Shown one piece after another: positions 35,156 through 44,063 of a DNA stretch of 64,000 bases (positions within the stretch are counted from its first letter, which is position 1; each line of letters starts with the position of its first letter). The translations under genes were made by a program, and so were the position numbers. Location of the stretch: the NCBI RefSeq assembly GCF_025273675.1, contig NZ_CP045809.1, forward strand, positions 186,001 to 250,000, in the 5' to 3' direction. Under the pieces are notes generated by a model. That model saw nothing but the letters and a program-made list of their open reading frames with translations. It was not told the DNA's origin and did not search any database. The stretch comes from Gordonia pseudamarae. GTDB lineage: Bacteria > Actinomycetota > Actinomycetes > Mycobacteriales > Mycobacteriaceae.

Positions 35156-35761
35156 CTAGGCGTTGAGCCAGTTCAGCACCGCGTGGAAAGCGCGGGGGTT
35201 GGCATCGTTGATACCGATGGCGGCACCGACGACAGCGCCGATACCGGCCAGCCACAGGCAGCCGACGAAGATGAAGCAGCCGACGACGAGACCGACGACC
35301 GCGCCGATGGCGGCGGTGAGGCTGCCGCCGTTGTTCCAGCCGATCATGACCTCACGCATCATCCGGTTGTAGGCGGCCTGCTTGGACGCGTACGGTCGCA
35401 CGTCCTTGCTGATGATGTTGCGTGTGTCCGGGGTGACGATCGGGGTCAGGGTTGCGCTGGTGCGGTCGGCGCTCAGGTTCACCCGCAGCGGGACGTCGAC
35501 ACCACTGATGGGAATGGTCAGCGGAACGCGCTCGATGACCTTGCCGCTGCGGTTGGCCACGTCGAGGGTGGTGCCGCCGCTATAGGGGAGGAATGTCGCG
35601 TTGGTGAGCTTTGTGGTGAGCTTTCCGGGGGCGGCGGTGGTGATGCCGGTCGGGTTGGCGCCCGATACCGGGGCCGCGTGTGCGGTGCCCGCACCGACGG
35701 CGAGAACGGTGGCCGTTGCGGTGACGCCGAGGGCGAGGCCGATACGTCGGAGGAGTCTCAT
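35156..35761 (-). CDS. Small secreted protein with glycine-zipper C-terminus
   Basis: A 201-residue protein with a clean signal peptide (MRLLRRIGLALGVTATATVL to about AHAAP, residue 31). A beta-rich central part follows, then a hydrophobic Gly/Ala-rich region (AAIGAVVGLVVGCFIFVGCL and AGIGAVVGAAIGI, about 149-184) of the glycine-zipper kind seen in envelope and pore-forming proteins. I recognise the type from mycolic-acid actinobacteria but not a function. Its stop codon TAG lies inside the IS481 target duplication, so the coding frame is intact while the terminator has been pushed 1.1 kb away. A 17-bp tandem repeat precedes the gene. Confidence 0.75.
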   Translation of the reverse strand: MRLLRRIGLALGVTATATVLAVGAGTAHAAPVSGANPTGITTAAPGKLTTKLTNATFLPYSGGTTLDVANRSGKVIERVPLTIPISGVDVPLRVNLSADRTSATLTPIVTPDTRNIISKDVRPYASKQAAYNRMMREVMIGWNNGGSLTAAIGAVVGLVVGCFIFVGCLWLAGIGAVVGAAIGINDANPRAFHAVLNWLNA

Positions 35762-35787
35762 GGTTAACCGATGCCTTTCGGTGGTGT

Positions 35788-35830
35788 ATGTCCGTCTCGG
35801 GTGGATGTCCGTCTCGGGTGGATGTCCGTC
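35788..35830 (+). repeat. 17-bp tandem repeat, 2.5 copies
   Basis: ATGTCCGTCTCGGGTGG occurs at 35788-35804 and 35805-35821, with nine bases of a third copy. It lies 27-69 bases upstream of the secreted-protein start on the minus strand, that is, in its promoter or leader. Confidence 0.88.
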
Positions 35831-35960
35831 TTGCCCACTCTGCCAAATCGCCGGCCCGGTGTCTGAATATCGTTACCGCTGAGCTGGGTCGTTGCCGGAT
35901 CGATGCATGAGGAATCTGTGCATTCGGCCCGGGGGATTGTTGACAAGACCGCCCGGTAAC

Positions 35961-35979
35961 TAAGGTGAGTCTGGCCTTA
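35961..35979. promoter_or_regulatory. DtxR/IdeR-type iron box before irtA
   Basis: TAAGGTGAGTCTGGCCTTA matches 15 of 19 positions of the DtxR/IdeR consensus TWAGGTWAGSCTWACCTWA. It ends 27 bases before the irtA ATG, so iron-bound IdeR would block transcription when iron is plentiful. This is the standard arrangement for siderophore import genes. Confidence 0.8.
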
Positions 35980-36006
35980 CATCGATCCGGCCGCCGGGAG
36001 GACGTG

Positions 36007-38700
36007 ATGTCGAGAGGTTTTAACGGAGCGTTGATGCGTGCATTCGGTGCGCGCGATCATCGGGCGAAAGTTACTGGCGTACAGTATATTACACCGCACT
36101 GCAGGCGTGTGTGGTTCGTGTCCGGGACGCTGTTCGAGGAGGCGGAGGACTTCCCGACGGCCTTTGTGCGGGGCTGGTTCCCCGACGGGGAGGGCAAAGA
36201 GTTCCAGCGCGGCTACACATTCGTCGACGCCGATCCCGAAACGGGGGAGTTCTCCATCGACTTCGTGCTCCATGAACCGGCCGGACCTGCGTCGACGTGG
36301 GCCGCGACCGTTGAGCCCGGTGCCGAGATTTCATTCATGTGGATGAGCGCGATGCCGTTCGAGGTGCCCACCGTGGGTCGTCCGGACGGCTATCTGCTGA
36401 TCGGTGACTCGGCCTCCCTGCCGGCGATCCGTACCGTCGTGTCCGTCATTCCCGACGACCTGCCGATCGAGCTGTACCTGGAGGAACACGACCGGCTCGA
36501 CCACCGGTTGCCGCTGCCCGAACATCCGCGGCTGCGGGTGCACTGGGTGCCGCGGCTGGATGCGACGTCGGTCGCCTCGGCGCTGGAGAACCGCGACTGG
36601 TCCAACTGGTACCTCTGGGTGTGCCCCGAATCGGGCACCCTCAAGGAGGTCCGCAAACGGGCCAAGGAGTTCGGCTTCCCCAAATCGGAAACACATGCGC
36701 AGGCGTACTGGGCGCACGGCAAGGCGATGGGCAAGGAGCGAGATCCCGAGGCCCAGGCCCAGGCCGATACCGAGGCCGACACCGGGGACGCGGCCCGGAC
36801 GGCTGCCACCGAACCCGAACAGGTGGCCCCGGCGACCGCATCGGCTGCCGGGCGGTCGGCGCCGGCCACCGAGCCGGCCACCCCGTCGGCGGTCCAGGGT
36901 GAATGGAATGCGGCGGGCGCGGGCAGACTGATCGCGCCGCTCAAGGGCAAGCTCATCGTCGCCGGTCTCGCGCAGGCGATCCTGGTGTTGCTGCAACTGG
37001 CGCCGTTCGTGCTGCTGGTGGAGTTCGCCCGGCGCGTACTGCGCGACGCGCCCACGTCCGAACTGTGGAATCTCGGTTTCTGGGCGCTCGGGCTGCTCGG
37101 CGCGGGGCTGCTGCTCGAATTCGCGCTACAGCTGTGGCTGCACCTGGTCGATGCCCGGTTCTCGCACGATCTGCGGCATCGTCTGCTCGGCAAGATGGCG
37201 CGGATGCCGTTGGGCTGGTTCACCGCACGCAATTCCGGTGTGATCAAGTCGCAGATCCAGGACAACACCCTGGCCCTGCACTATCTGGTCACCCACGCGG
37301 TGGTGGACGCCGTTGCCGCGGTGGTCACGCCGATCGCGGTGCTGATCTATCTGTTCACCGTCGACTGGGGTATCGCGTTGTGCATGTTCATCCCCGTCCT
37401 CACCTACGTGGTGGTGATGTGGCGGATGATGGCGCAGTCGGGCCCGAAGATCCCGCAGGCGCAGAAGTGGGCCGAACACATGAACGGGGAGGCCGCGGCC
37501 TATCTGGAGGCGCAGCCGGTGATCCGGGTGTTCGGCGGAGTGATGGCGTCGAGTTTCCGGCGCAATCTCGATGACTACATCGGCTTCCTGGGCAACTGGC
37601 AGCGCCCGTTCATCAAGGCCAAGACCGTGATGGACCTGGTCACCCGGCCCACCACCTTCCTGTGGCTGATCTGCTTCACCGGAACGCTGTTCGTCATCTG
37701 GGGATGGGCCGAGCCCGTCGACCTGCTGCCGTTTCTGTTCCTGGGCACCACCTTCGGTGCGCGGCTGCTCGGAATCGGCTACGGTCTGGCCGCTTTGCGG
37801 TCCGGCACGATCGCCGCCCGCGATATTCAGGCGACCCTGGAAGAGCCCGAACTAGCCGCACTCGAAGCCGAACCGACGGCCGTCACCGGGACCCCCGTTG
37901 TCCGCAGCCCCGAGGTCGTCTTCGACCGGGTCACCTTCGGCTACCGCAAGGACGCCCCCGTCCTGCACGACATCTCGCTTCATCTGGCGCCCGGTACCGT
38001 GACCGCGCTGGTGGGCCCGTCCGGCTCGGGCAAGTCGACGCTGGCGGCGCTGCTGGCCCGCTTCTACGATGTCGGCGGCGGGTCCATCACGATCGGTGGT
38101 CGCGACATACGCACGATGGCCGGCGACGAACTGTACCGGCATCTGGGTTTCGTTCTGCAGAGCACGCAGCTCGTCGCGGGAACGGTCGCCGAGAACATCG
38201 CGCTGGCGGTGCCCGAGGCGTCCCGGGAGCGTGTCGAGGCCGCCGCCCGCGCGGCCAATATCCACGACCGCATCGAGCGGATGCCGCAGGGCTACGACAC
38301 CTTCCTCGGCGCCGATGCCGCCCTGTCCGGCGGTGAACGGCAACGCCTCACCATCGCGCGTGCACTCCTGGCCGACGCACCCATCCTGGTGCTCGACGAG
38401 GCCACCGCATTCGCCGATCCGGAGTCGGAATACCTGGTGCAGCAATCGCTGAGCACGCTGGCCGCGGATCGGACGGTTCTGGTGATCGCGCACCGGCTGC
38501 ACACCGTCGTCGACGCCGACCGGATCGTCGTCCTCGACGACGGCAGAATCGTCGAAACCGGTACCCACGCACAGCTGTTCGAAGCACGGGGGCGGTATCG
38601 GGCGTTATGGGATTCGTTGGAGGGGAATTCCGCCGGGAATCCGGCCGACACCGCGGCGCCCGACAACGGTGCCGACCTGAGTATGGGAGCACAACGATGA
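36007..38700 (+). CDS. irtA: Mycobactin/carboxymycobactin importer and reductase subunit IrtA
   Basis: An 897-residue fusion. The N-terminal siderophore-interacting flavin domain (about residues 1-250: [46 protein letters not shown]) reduces ferric siderophore. A disordered Ala/Glu/Thr/Pro linker (about 250-300) leads to an ABC transporter half with membrane helices and a nucleotide-binding domain ([16 protein letters not shown] about 667-682, [29 protein letters not shown]). GGGAGG six bases before ATG 36007 sets the start. It is the iron-box-controlled first gene of the pair with irtB (ATGA overlap). IrtAB heterodimers import ferric mycobactins across the inner membrane. Confidence 0.93.
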   Translation: MSRGFNGALMRAFGARDHRAKVTGVQYITPHCRRVWFVSGTLFEEAEDFPTAFVRGWFPDGEGKEFQRGYTFVDADPETGEFSIDFVLHEPAGPASTWAATVEPGAEISFMWMSAMPFEVPTVGRPDGYLLIGDSASLPAIRTVVSVIPDDLPIELYLEEHDRLDHRLPLPEHPRLRVHWVPRLDATSVASALENRDWSNWYLWVCPESGTLKEVRKRAKEFGFPKSETHAQAYWAHGKAMGKERDPEAQAQADTEADTGDAARTAATEPEQVAPATASAAGRSAPATEPATPSAVQGEWNAAGAGRLIAPLKGKLIVAGLAQAILVLLQLAPFVLLVEFARRVLRDAPTSELWNLGFWALGLLGAGLLLEFALQLWLHLVDARFSHDLRHRLLGKMARMPLGWFTARNSGVIKSQIQDNTLALHYLVTHAVVDAVAAVVTPIAVLIYLFTVDWGIALCMFIPVLTYVVVMWRMMAQSGPKIPQAQKWAEHMNGEAAAYLEAQPVIRVFGGVMASSFRRNLDDYIGFLGNWQRPFIKAKTVMDLVTRPTTFLWLICFTGTLFVIWGWAEPVDLLPFLFLGTTFGARLLGIGYGLAALRSGTIAARDIQATLEEPELAALEAEPTAVTGTPVVRSPEVVFDRVTFGYRKDAPVLHDISLHLAPGTVTALVGPSGSGKSTLAALLARFYDVGGGSITIGGRDIRTMAGDELYRHLGFVLQSTQLVAGTVAENIALAVPEASRERVEAAARAANIHDRIERMPQGYDTFLGADAALSGGERQRLTIARALLADAPILVLDEATAFADPESEYLVQQSLSTLAADRTVLVIAHRLHTVVDADRIVVLDDGRIVETGTHAQLFEARGRYRALWDSLEGNSAGNPADTAAPDNGADLSMGAQR

Positions 38701-40454
38701 TCCGCACGGTGCTGGCGCTGATCCCACCCGGCTACTCCGGGTTCGTGCGCCGTTTCACAATTCTGACGGTGGTGTCGGTGATCATCCGCGCGGCGAGCGT
38801 GGTGTTCCTGGTGCCCCTGTTGTCCGGACTGTTCGACGGCGATCACGACAAGGCACTGCTCTGGCTCGGTGCGCTCACGGTGTCGACCGCCGTGGGCTGG
38901 ATCGTCGACAGGATGATCTCCACGAGTGGTTTCGGTCTGGGTTTCGGCATCGTCGACAACGCGCAACGCGACGTGGCCGAACGACTGTCACGGGTCCGGC
39001 TGACCTGGTTCAACGCCGCGAACACCGCCGACGCCAGGCAGGCGATCGCCGCGACCGGCCCCGACCTGGCCGGGCTGGTGGTGTATCTGGTGGTCCCGGT
39101 GGCCGGTGCGGTGCTGTTGCCCGCGGTGATCGGTATCGTCCTGTTCCCGGTGGCCTGGCAACTGGCGCTGGTGGCACTGGCCGGGGTGCCGTTGCTGCTG
39201 GGTGCGCAGTGGGCGACGACGGCGATCACCAAGAAGGCCGATGCCGTCGCCGACGAGGCCAACGCCGAGCTCAACGGCCGGGTCATCGAGTTCGCCCGCA
39301 CCCAGGAGGCGTTGCGGGTGTCCCGGCGGGCCGAACCGGAACGGAGTCTGGTCGGTGACGCGCTGGACCGTCAGCACGGCGCGCTGACCAAGCTGTTGAT
39401 GTACCAGATCCCGGGTCAGGTGTTGTTCAGTCTGGCAAGCCAAGTGGCGTTGTTCGCGCTCGCCGGGACCGCGGCGTGGCTGACGGTGCGCGGTGACCTG
39501 TCGCCGGCCGAGTCGGTGGCGCTGATCGTGGTGGCCGTGCGTTACCTCGAACCGTTCACGGTGCTGGCCGAACTCGGCGCGGGCCTGGAGACCACACGGC
39601 TGACCCTGCGCCGGATCGGGTCGGTACTCGACGCGGAAACCGATGGTCCGCAAGAGGGTTCGGCGCTCACCTCGAACCTCGTCGCATCCAATCCCGTCGG
39701 GGCACCCCGGATCGAGTTCGAGAACGTCACATTCGGTTACGGTCGGGACCACCCGATCCTGGAGAACCTGAACCTGACCATCGAGGCCGGTTCGGCGACG
39801 GCGATCGTCGGCGCATCCGGATCGGGCAAGTCCACGATCCTGGGTCTGATCGCGGGACTGCACGAGCCACGGGCCGGGCGCATCCTGTTCGACGGCGTGG
39901 ACGTGGCGAAGCTCGAACTGCCGGCGCGCCGGGCATTGTCGAGTGTGGTGTTCCAGGAGCCGTACCTGATCCAGGGCACCATCGAGGAGAACGTGCTGGC
40001 CGGAGATCCGTCCGCCGGGCCCGACCGGGTCGCCGCCGCGACGCGGCTGGCCCGGGTCGACGAGATCGTCAGCCGACTGCCGGACGGACTCAGGGCGCCG
40101 GTGGGGGAGGGCGGTTCGGTGCTCTCCGGTGGTGAGCGACAACGCATCAGCATCGCCCGGGCCCTGCTGAAACCGGCACCGGTCCTGCTGATCGACGAGG
40201 CCACCAGCGCCCTCGACAACGAGAACGAGCGGGCCGTCGTCGACGCGTTGTCGACGGGCGGCATCCCGCGAACCCGGATCATCGTCGCCCACCGCAAGGC
40301 CGGTATCCGCCGCGCCGATCAGGTGATCGTGATCGATGACGGCCGGATCGCCGAACAGGGCGCACCCGCCGAACTGCTCGCCGCGGGCGGACTGTTCGCC
40401 CGGTTCTGGGAGCATCAGGAGGCCGGTGCCGGCTGGAAGCTCACCGACCGCTGA
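38697..40454 (+). CDS. irtB: Mycobactin importer ABC subunit IrtB
   Basis: A 585-residue ABC exporter-fold half transporter with six membrane helices in the first 310 residues and a complete nucleotide-binding domain: [15 protein letters not shown] (Walker A), [17 protein letters not shown] (signature), [16 protein letters not shown] (Walker B). It has no flavin domain, as expected for the IrtB partner. ATG 38697 overlaps the irtA stop; the longer frame is a shadow of irtA. The complex moves iron-siderophore inward despite its exporter fold. Confidence 0.93.
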   Translation: MIRTVLALIPPGYSGFVRRFTILTVVSVIIRAASVVFLVPLLSGLFDGDHDKALLWLGALTVSTAVGWIVDRMISTSGFGLGFGIVDNAQRDVAERLSRVRLTWFNAANTADARQAIAATGPDLAGLVVYLVVPVAGAVLLPAVIGIVLFPVAWQLALVALAGVPLLLGAQWATTAITKKADAVADEANAELNGRVIEFARTQEALRVSRRAEPERSLVGDALDRQHGALTKLLMYQIPGQVLFSLASQVALFALAGTAAWLTVRGDLSPAESVALIVVAVRYLEPFTVLAELGAGLETTRLTLRRIGSVLDAETDGPQEGSALTSNLVASNPVGAPRIEFENVTFGYGRDHPILENLNLTIEAGSATAIVGASGSGKSTILGLIAGLHEPRAGRILFDGVDVAKLELPARRALSSVVFQEPYLIQGTIEENVLAGDPSAGPDRVAAATRLARVDEIVSRLPDGLRAPVGEGGSVLSGGERQRISIARALLKPAPVLLIDEATSALDNENERAVVDALSTGGIPRTRIIVAHRKAGIRRADQVIVIDDGRIAEQGAPAELLAAGGLFARFWEHQEAGAGWKLTDR

Positions 40455-40805
40455 CGACCCGGTCCGCGTCGGCGCCGGGCGAGGTACCGCCGTCGCGCCC
40501 ACGTCGCGGCCGCCGTCTCGGTGGCCCCGTCCACGTCGTGCCCGACCGTCGACCTGCGGTAGTCGATGTCGGCCCCGGCCGCGCGTGGGTCCCGCACGGA
40601 GGCCTCGGCAAGCGGGCTGATCGCGAATCGACCGCGGAGTGGGCACGTGCGGGCGAGACGCCCGCGCGTGCCCACTCCGCGACTTCCCCGTTGGTCGGCA
40701 CCCGGGCACCCGATACCACCGACTGCAGCATTCGCTGCCGCGAGACCGATCCGACCGCATTAAACCCCGATGCCACAGGGGTTGTCCACCCTTGGGCCAC
40801 AATCG
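40455..40805. other. 351-bp convergent intergenic region with a large hairpin
   Basis: No credible gene lies between the ends of irtB and the AddA-like helicase. The main content is the 22-bp stem-loop at 40633-40681. The first part is GC-rich sequence without a clear coding pattern. Confidence 0.7.
40633..40681. terminator. Large 22-bp stem-loop, likely bidirectional terminator or REP-like palindrome
   Basis: The arms at 40633-40654 and 40660-40681 pair over 22 bases with one mismatch around a GAGAC loop; key blocks are GTGGGCACG on the left and CGTGCCCAC on the right. It is much longer than a usual terminator. Position between convergent genes fits termination in both directions, but a repeated extragenic palindrome is equally possible. 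Confidence 0.65.
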
Positions 40806-43800
40806 TTACCTACTTCGGTCGGACAACGGCCGGTCGACGACGGCCGCGCCGCCCGGCCGGCAGAACACCAGTTCGAGTCGGCCGACCCGTTCGCCGGTCG
40901 CCTGCCCGATCAGATCGGCGTAGATCGACAGCTGTGCCCAGTACGCCTCCAGCGTTTCCCGCCGCACCCTCCTGTCGGTCTTGTAGTCGACGATCACCAG
41001 CGTGTTGTCGTCCTCGCGGTACACCAGGTCGGCGATGCCTTCGACGACGGTCACACCATCCGGGCCGAGCCCGGCGAGTTGCATCTCCTGCCAGTGCTGA
41101 CGGACCGCCGCCCGCTGCACGGGTGCGGCGGTGATCGCCGAGCAGGCCAGCGCCACGAAGAAGTCGGAGTCCTTGATGCCCGCGGCGATCGCGATGTTGC
41201 GGGCGGTGTCGCGGAACGTCTCATCGGCACCGTCGGCCAGCGGTACCGCTTCGAGAACGGTGTGCAGGGCGATGCCGAGCAGCCGTCCGCTCTCGGTGCG
41301 TTCCTCGTCGTCGGCGATCGGTGCGTAGATGCCGTCGGCGATGAGTCCTTTTGTCCGGTAGGACGCGAGCAGCGTCGCCGCGCTCTCGGTTTCGGGATGG
41401 GCGATGTGTGTGGAGGCGTACGACGCACGGCGCGCGGACATGCCGGCGATCAGTTCGGTCTCGGCCCGCCAATCGTCCCAGCTCTGATGTCCGGTCGCGG
41501 CCGGTGATTCTTCGTCCCGACGGCGTGCCTCGATGAGATCGGGAACCTGATCGGCGACGTCGGCGATCCCGTCGGCGAGGACCGCGGTCCAGCAGCGGGA
41601 GGGCCCGGAATGGCCGGACACGGCGAGATGGCTTTCGGCTCGGGTGCAGGCCACGTACAGCAGCCGTATCCGCTCCGCGGCGATGTGCGCGTCCTCGATG
41701 ACCGAGGCCGCCTCGTAGCCCGCGGTCTGCACCGACTTGGCCGCGCGCACCTGCAACGTTCCCGACGAATCCCAGAGCACGGGTTCGAAGTCGTTGCGGA
41801 AGCCGCCGCTCATCCCCGCGACGATCACCATCGGGAACTGCAACCCCTTGGCCGCGTGAATCGTCATAATACGCACCGCGTTCACCCCGATCTCGGGGAG
41901 TACCGCTTCGGCGACGCGGGCGTTCTCGTCGGCCTGGGTGGCGGCCCAGTCCAGGTAGTCGCGCAGGCTGCCGCGATCCTCGGCGTACCAGGCATGGGCC
42001 TGGTCGATGACGAACCGCAGCCGCCGCCACACGTCGCGGTGCCGGGGCGAGTCCATCGACACCTCGAACACGCGCCGATCCGCCGCCAGCCGCGACAGCA
42101 ACGCTCCCGGGTTCATATCGCCGATCTCGTGGGAGAGTGCCTTCAGGTAGCTGAACGCGCGGGCCACCGGCGAATCGTCCTGACCGTCCGGCGGATCTTT
42201 GTGGATGATCCAGTGTCCGTTCGCGTTCCGCCAGCGCAGCAGGTCGTCGTCGCCGCACCCGAACAGCGGGGTGCGCAGCGCGGCGACCACGGCCGCGGAG
42301 TCGGCGGTGTCGGCCAGCGCCCGGCAGGTGACCAGCAGGTCATGCACTTCTTGTGTCGAATACACCAGACTTGATGCCTCGGAACGGAACTCGATACCCG
42401 CCGCGTCCAGGCTCCGCTCCAGGAGGGGCAGCACCGCCCGCGACGGGATGAGGATGCAGATGTCGCTCCAGCGAAGCGGCACCTGGTCGTAGTCGCTGTC
42501 GCCGCGGTACTTCTCATGGCACCAACCATTTTCGGTTGCGGTGGCGATGATGCGCGCGACGTCGCGGGCTTCGCGGGTGCGTGACAGCTCGGCCTTGCTC
42601 AAACCCGACTCGTCGGCGGAGGGCTCGCCGGCATCGGAGAACACGAACGGGCCCGGGCCGCAGCCGGCTGCGGGCAAGGGGCGGTCGGGTCGTGGGGTGA
42701 GCTTCACGTATCCGGGCTGAACGTGTCCCTGCGCCTGTACGAGTACTCCGAAAACACTGTTCACCCAGTCGATGACGGCACGAGTGGAGCGGAAGTTGGT
42801 GGTCAGCTGCACCACGTCGTCGGCCGGAAGTCGTTCACGCGCGCCCATATAGGCGGCGATGTCGGCGCGGCGGAACCGATAGATGGATTGCTTGGGATCG
42901 CCGACGGTGAACAACCGGCCCGCGATACTCGCGGCACCCGCGCCCGCCACGATCCGCCGCGCCAGCTCAAGTTGCAGTGGATCGGTGTCCTGGAATTCGT
43001 CGAGCAGCACCCGCCGGTACCGATCGTGGGTGGCGGCGGCCACCATCGGGTTCTTCAGCACTTCCGCGGCGTGGACCAGCAGGTCGTGAAACTCCAGTTG
43101 CCCGGTGCGCCGACGCTCGTCGGCCTCATCCACGATCAGTGTTGCCATATGGTGTACGACAACCCGCAGCGCTCCGTCGAGATATGTGTTGCGGATCCTC
43201 GAAATAGTGTCGTCCCGAAGGGATTTGATGTGACTCTTGATCTGCTTGACCTGTGCGGAGCCGCCCGACCAGTTGCCGCCTCTGCCGCCGCTGCCGGGGC
43301 CCGGGCAATCCTCGACGATGGGGAGCCAGCCGGTGGGATTCTTCTCCGCGCGTAGCAGTGCGAGCCAGTCTGTGAGCCGATACAACTGGATGGCGAGTTT
43401 GTCTTCCTGATCGGTGCAGTCGGTGAGGTGGCCGCAGATCGACTCCGCCTCCCACAGGATGGTGTCGATGTCGGCGTCGGCGACGGCGACGCCACGCGGG
43501 GCATCGAGGGCTGTCAGACGGTCCCAGTTGCGGTCGAGAGCATCTGCGAGATTGCGTATCTGATCCACCGACACACCGACGGCGATCAGAGCATGCATGG
43601 CGTCGACGACCTCGGCCGGGGCGTTGTCGGTGAACAACTGCTGCTGCATCCGGTGCCACCGGCGCTGGAACGACAGTTGCGATCCCATCGAGTCGACGAC
43701 GGTGATGCGCGGCGGCACCCCCGCTTCGAGCGGATGCTCGCCGATAATGCGTCCGGCAAACGAATGCAGGGTGCCGATCGCGGAGGTATCGAGTTGCCGC

Positions 43801-44063
43801 AGAGCGGAATGCGCCGCCGGTGAGTCGACCTTGGCGAGCTCGGTGCGGATCCGTTCGCGGAGTTCGGCGGCGGCCTTCTCGGTGAAGGTGATGGCGGCGA
43901 TCCGGTCGAGTTCGATGCCGTCGTGCAGGACCAGACGGCAGATGCGCTGCACCAGCGAATGGGTCTTGCCGCTGCCGGCCCCGGCCTCCACGAACAGTGT
44001 GGTGGCGGTGTCCTCGGTGATGCGGACACGGGCTGCGGCGTCGGCGAGTTTCGGGTCGATCAT
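40806..44063 (-). CDS. AddA-like UvrD helicase-nuclease
   Basis: A 1085-residue superfamily I helicase with a terminal nuclease. Motif I is FVEAGAGSGKTHSLVQRI (about 24-41), motif II VLLDEFQDTDPLQLEL, then TNFRSTRAVIDWV, IHAAKGLQFPMVIVAGM and VACTRAESHLAV. The C-terminal PD-(D/E)XK nuclease shows GIALHTVLEAV and TLVIVDYKTDRRVRRE with QLSIYADLI. Such enzymes resect double-strand breaks as the AddA half of AddAB. ATG 44063 (MIDPKLADAA) overlaps the upstream stop (ATGA); the longer frame has no family similarity. The partner nuclease gene is directly upstream, so the two form a complex. Confidence 0.85.
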   Translation of the reverse strand: MIDPKLADAAARVRITEDTATTLFVEAGAGSGKTHSLVQRICRLVLHDGIELDRIAAITFTEKAAAELRERIRTELAKVDSPAAHSALRQLDTSAIGTLHSFAGRIIGEHPLEAGVPPRITVVDSMGSQLSFQRRWHRMQQQLFTDNAPAEVVDAMHALIAVGVSVDQIRNLADALDRNWDRLTALDAPRGVAVADADIDTILWEAESICGHLTDCTDQEDKLAIQLYRLTDWLALLRAEKNPTGWLPIVEDCPGPGSGGRGGNWSGGSAQVKQIKSHIKSLRDDTISRIRNTYLDGALRVVVHHMATLIVDEADERRRTGQLEFHDLLVHAAEVLKNPMVAAATHDRYRRVLLDEFQDTDPLQLELARRIVAGAGAASIAGRLFTVGDPKQSIYRFRRADIAAYMGARERLPADDVVQLTTNFRSTRAVIDWVNSVFGVLVQAQGHVQPGYVKLTPRPDRPLPAAGCGPGPFVFSDAGEPSADESGLSKAELSRTREARDVARIIATATENGWCHEKYRGDSDYDQVPLRWSDICILIPSRAVLPLLERSLDAAGIEFRSEASSLVYSTQEVHDLLVTCRALADTADSAAVVAALRTPLFGCGDDDLLRWRNANGHWIIHKDPPDGQDDSPVARAFSYLKALSHEIGDMNPGALLSRLAADRRVFEVSMDSPRHRDVWRRLRFVIDQAHAWYAEDRGSLRDYLDWAATQADENARVAEAVLPEIGVNAVRIMTIHAAKGLQFPMVIVAGMSGGFRNDFEPVLWDSSGTLQVRAAKSVQTAGYEAASVIEDAHIAAERIRLLYVACTRAESHLAVSGHSGPSRCWTAVLADGIADVADQVPDLIEARRRDEESPAATGHQSWDDWRAETELIAGMSARRASYASTHIAHPETESAATLLASYRTKGLIADGIYAPIADDEERTESGRLLGIALHTVLEAVPLADGADETFRDTARNIAIAAGIKDSDFFVALACSAITAAPVQRAAVRQHWQEMQLAGLGPDGVTVVEGIADLVYREDDNTLVIVDYKTDRRVRRETLEAYWAQLSIYADLIGQATGERVGRLELVFCRPGGAAVVDRPLSDRSR

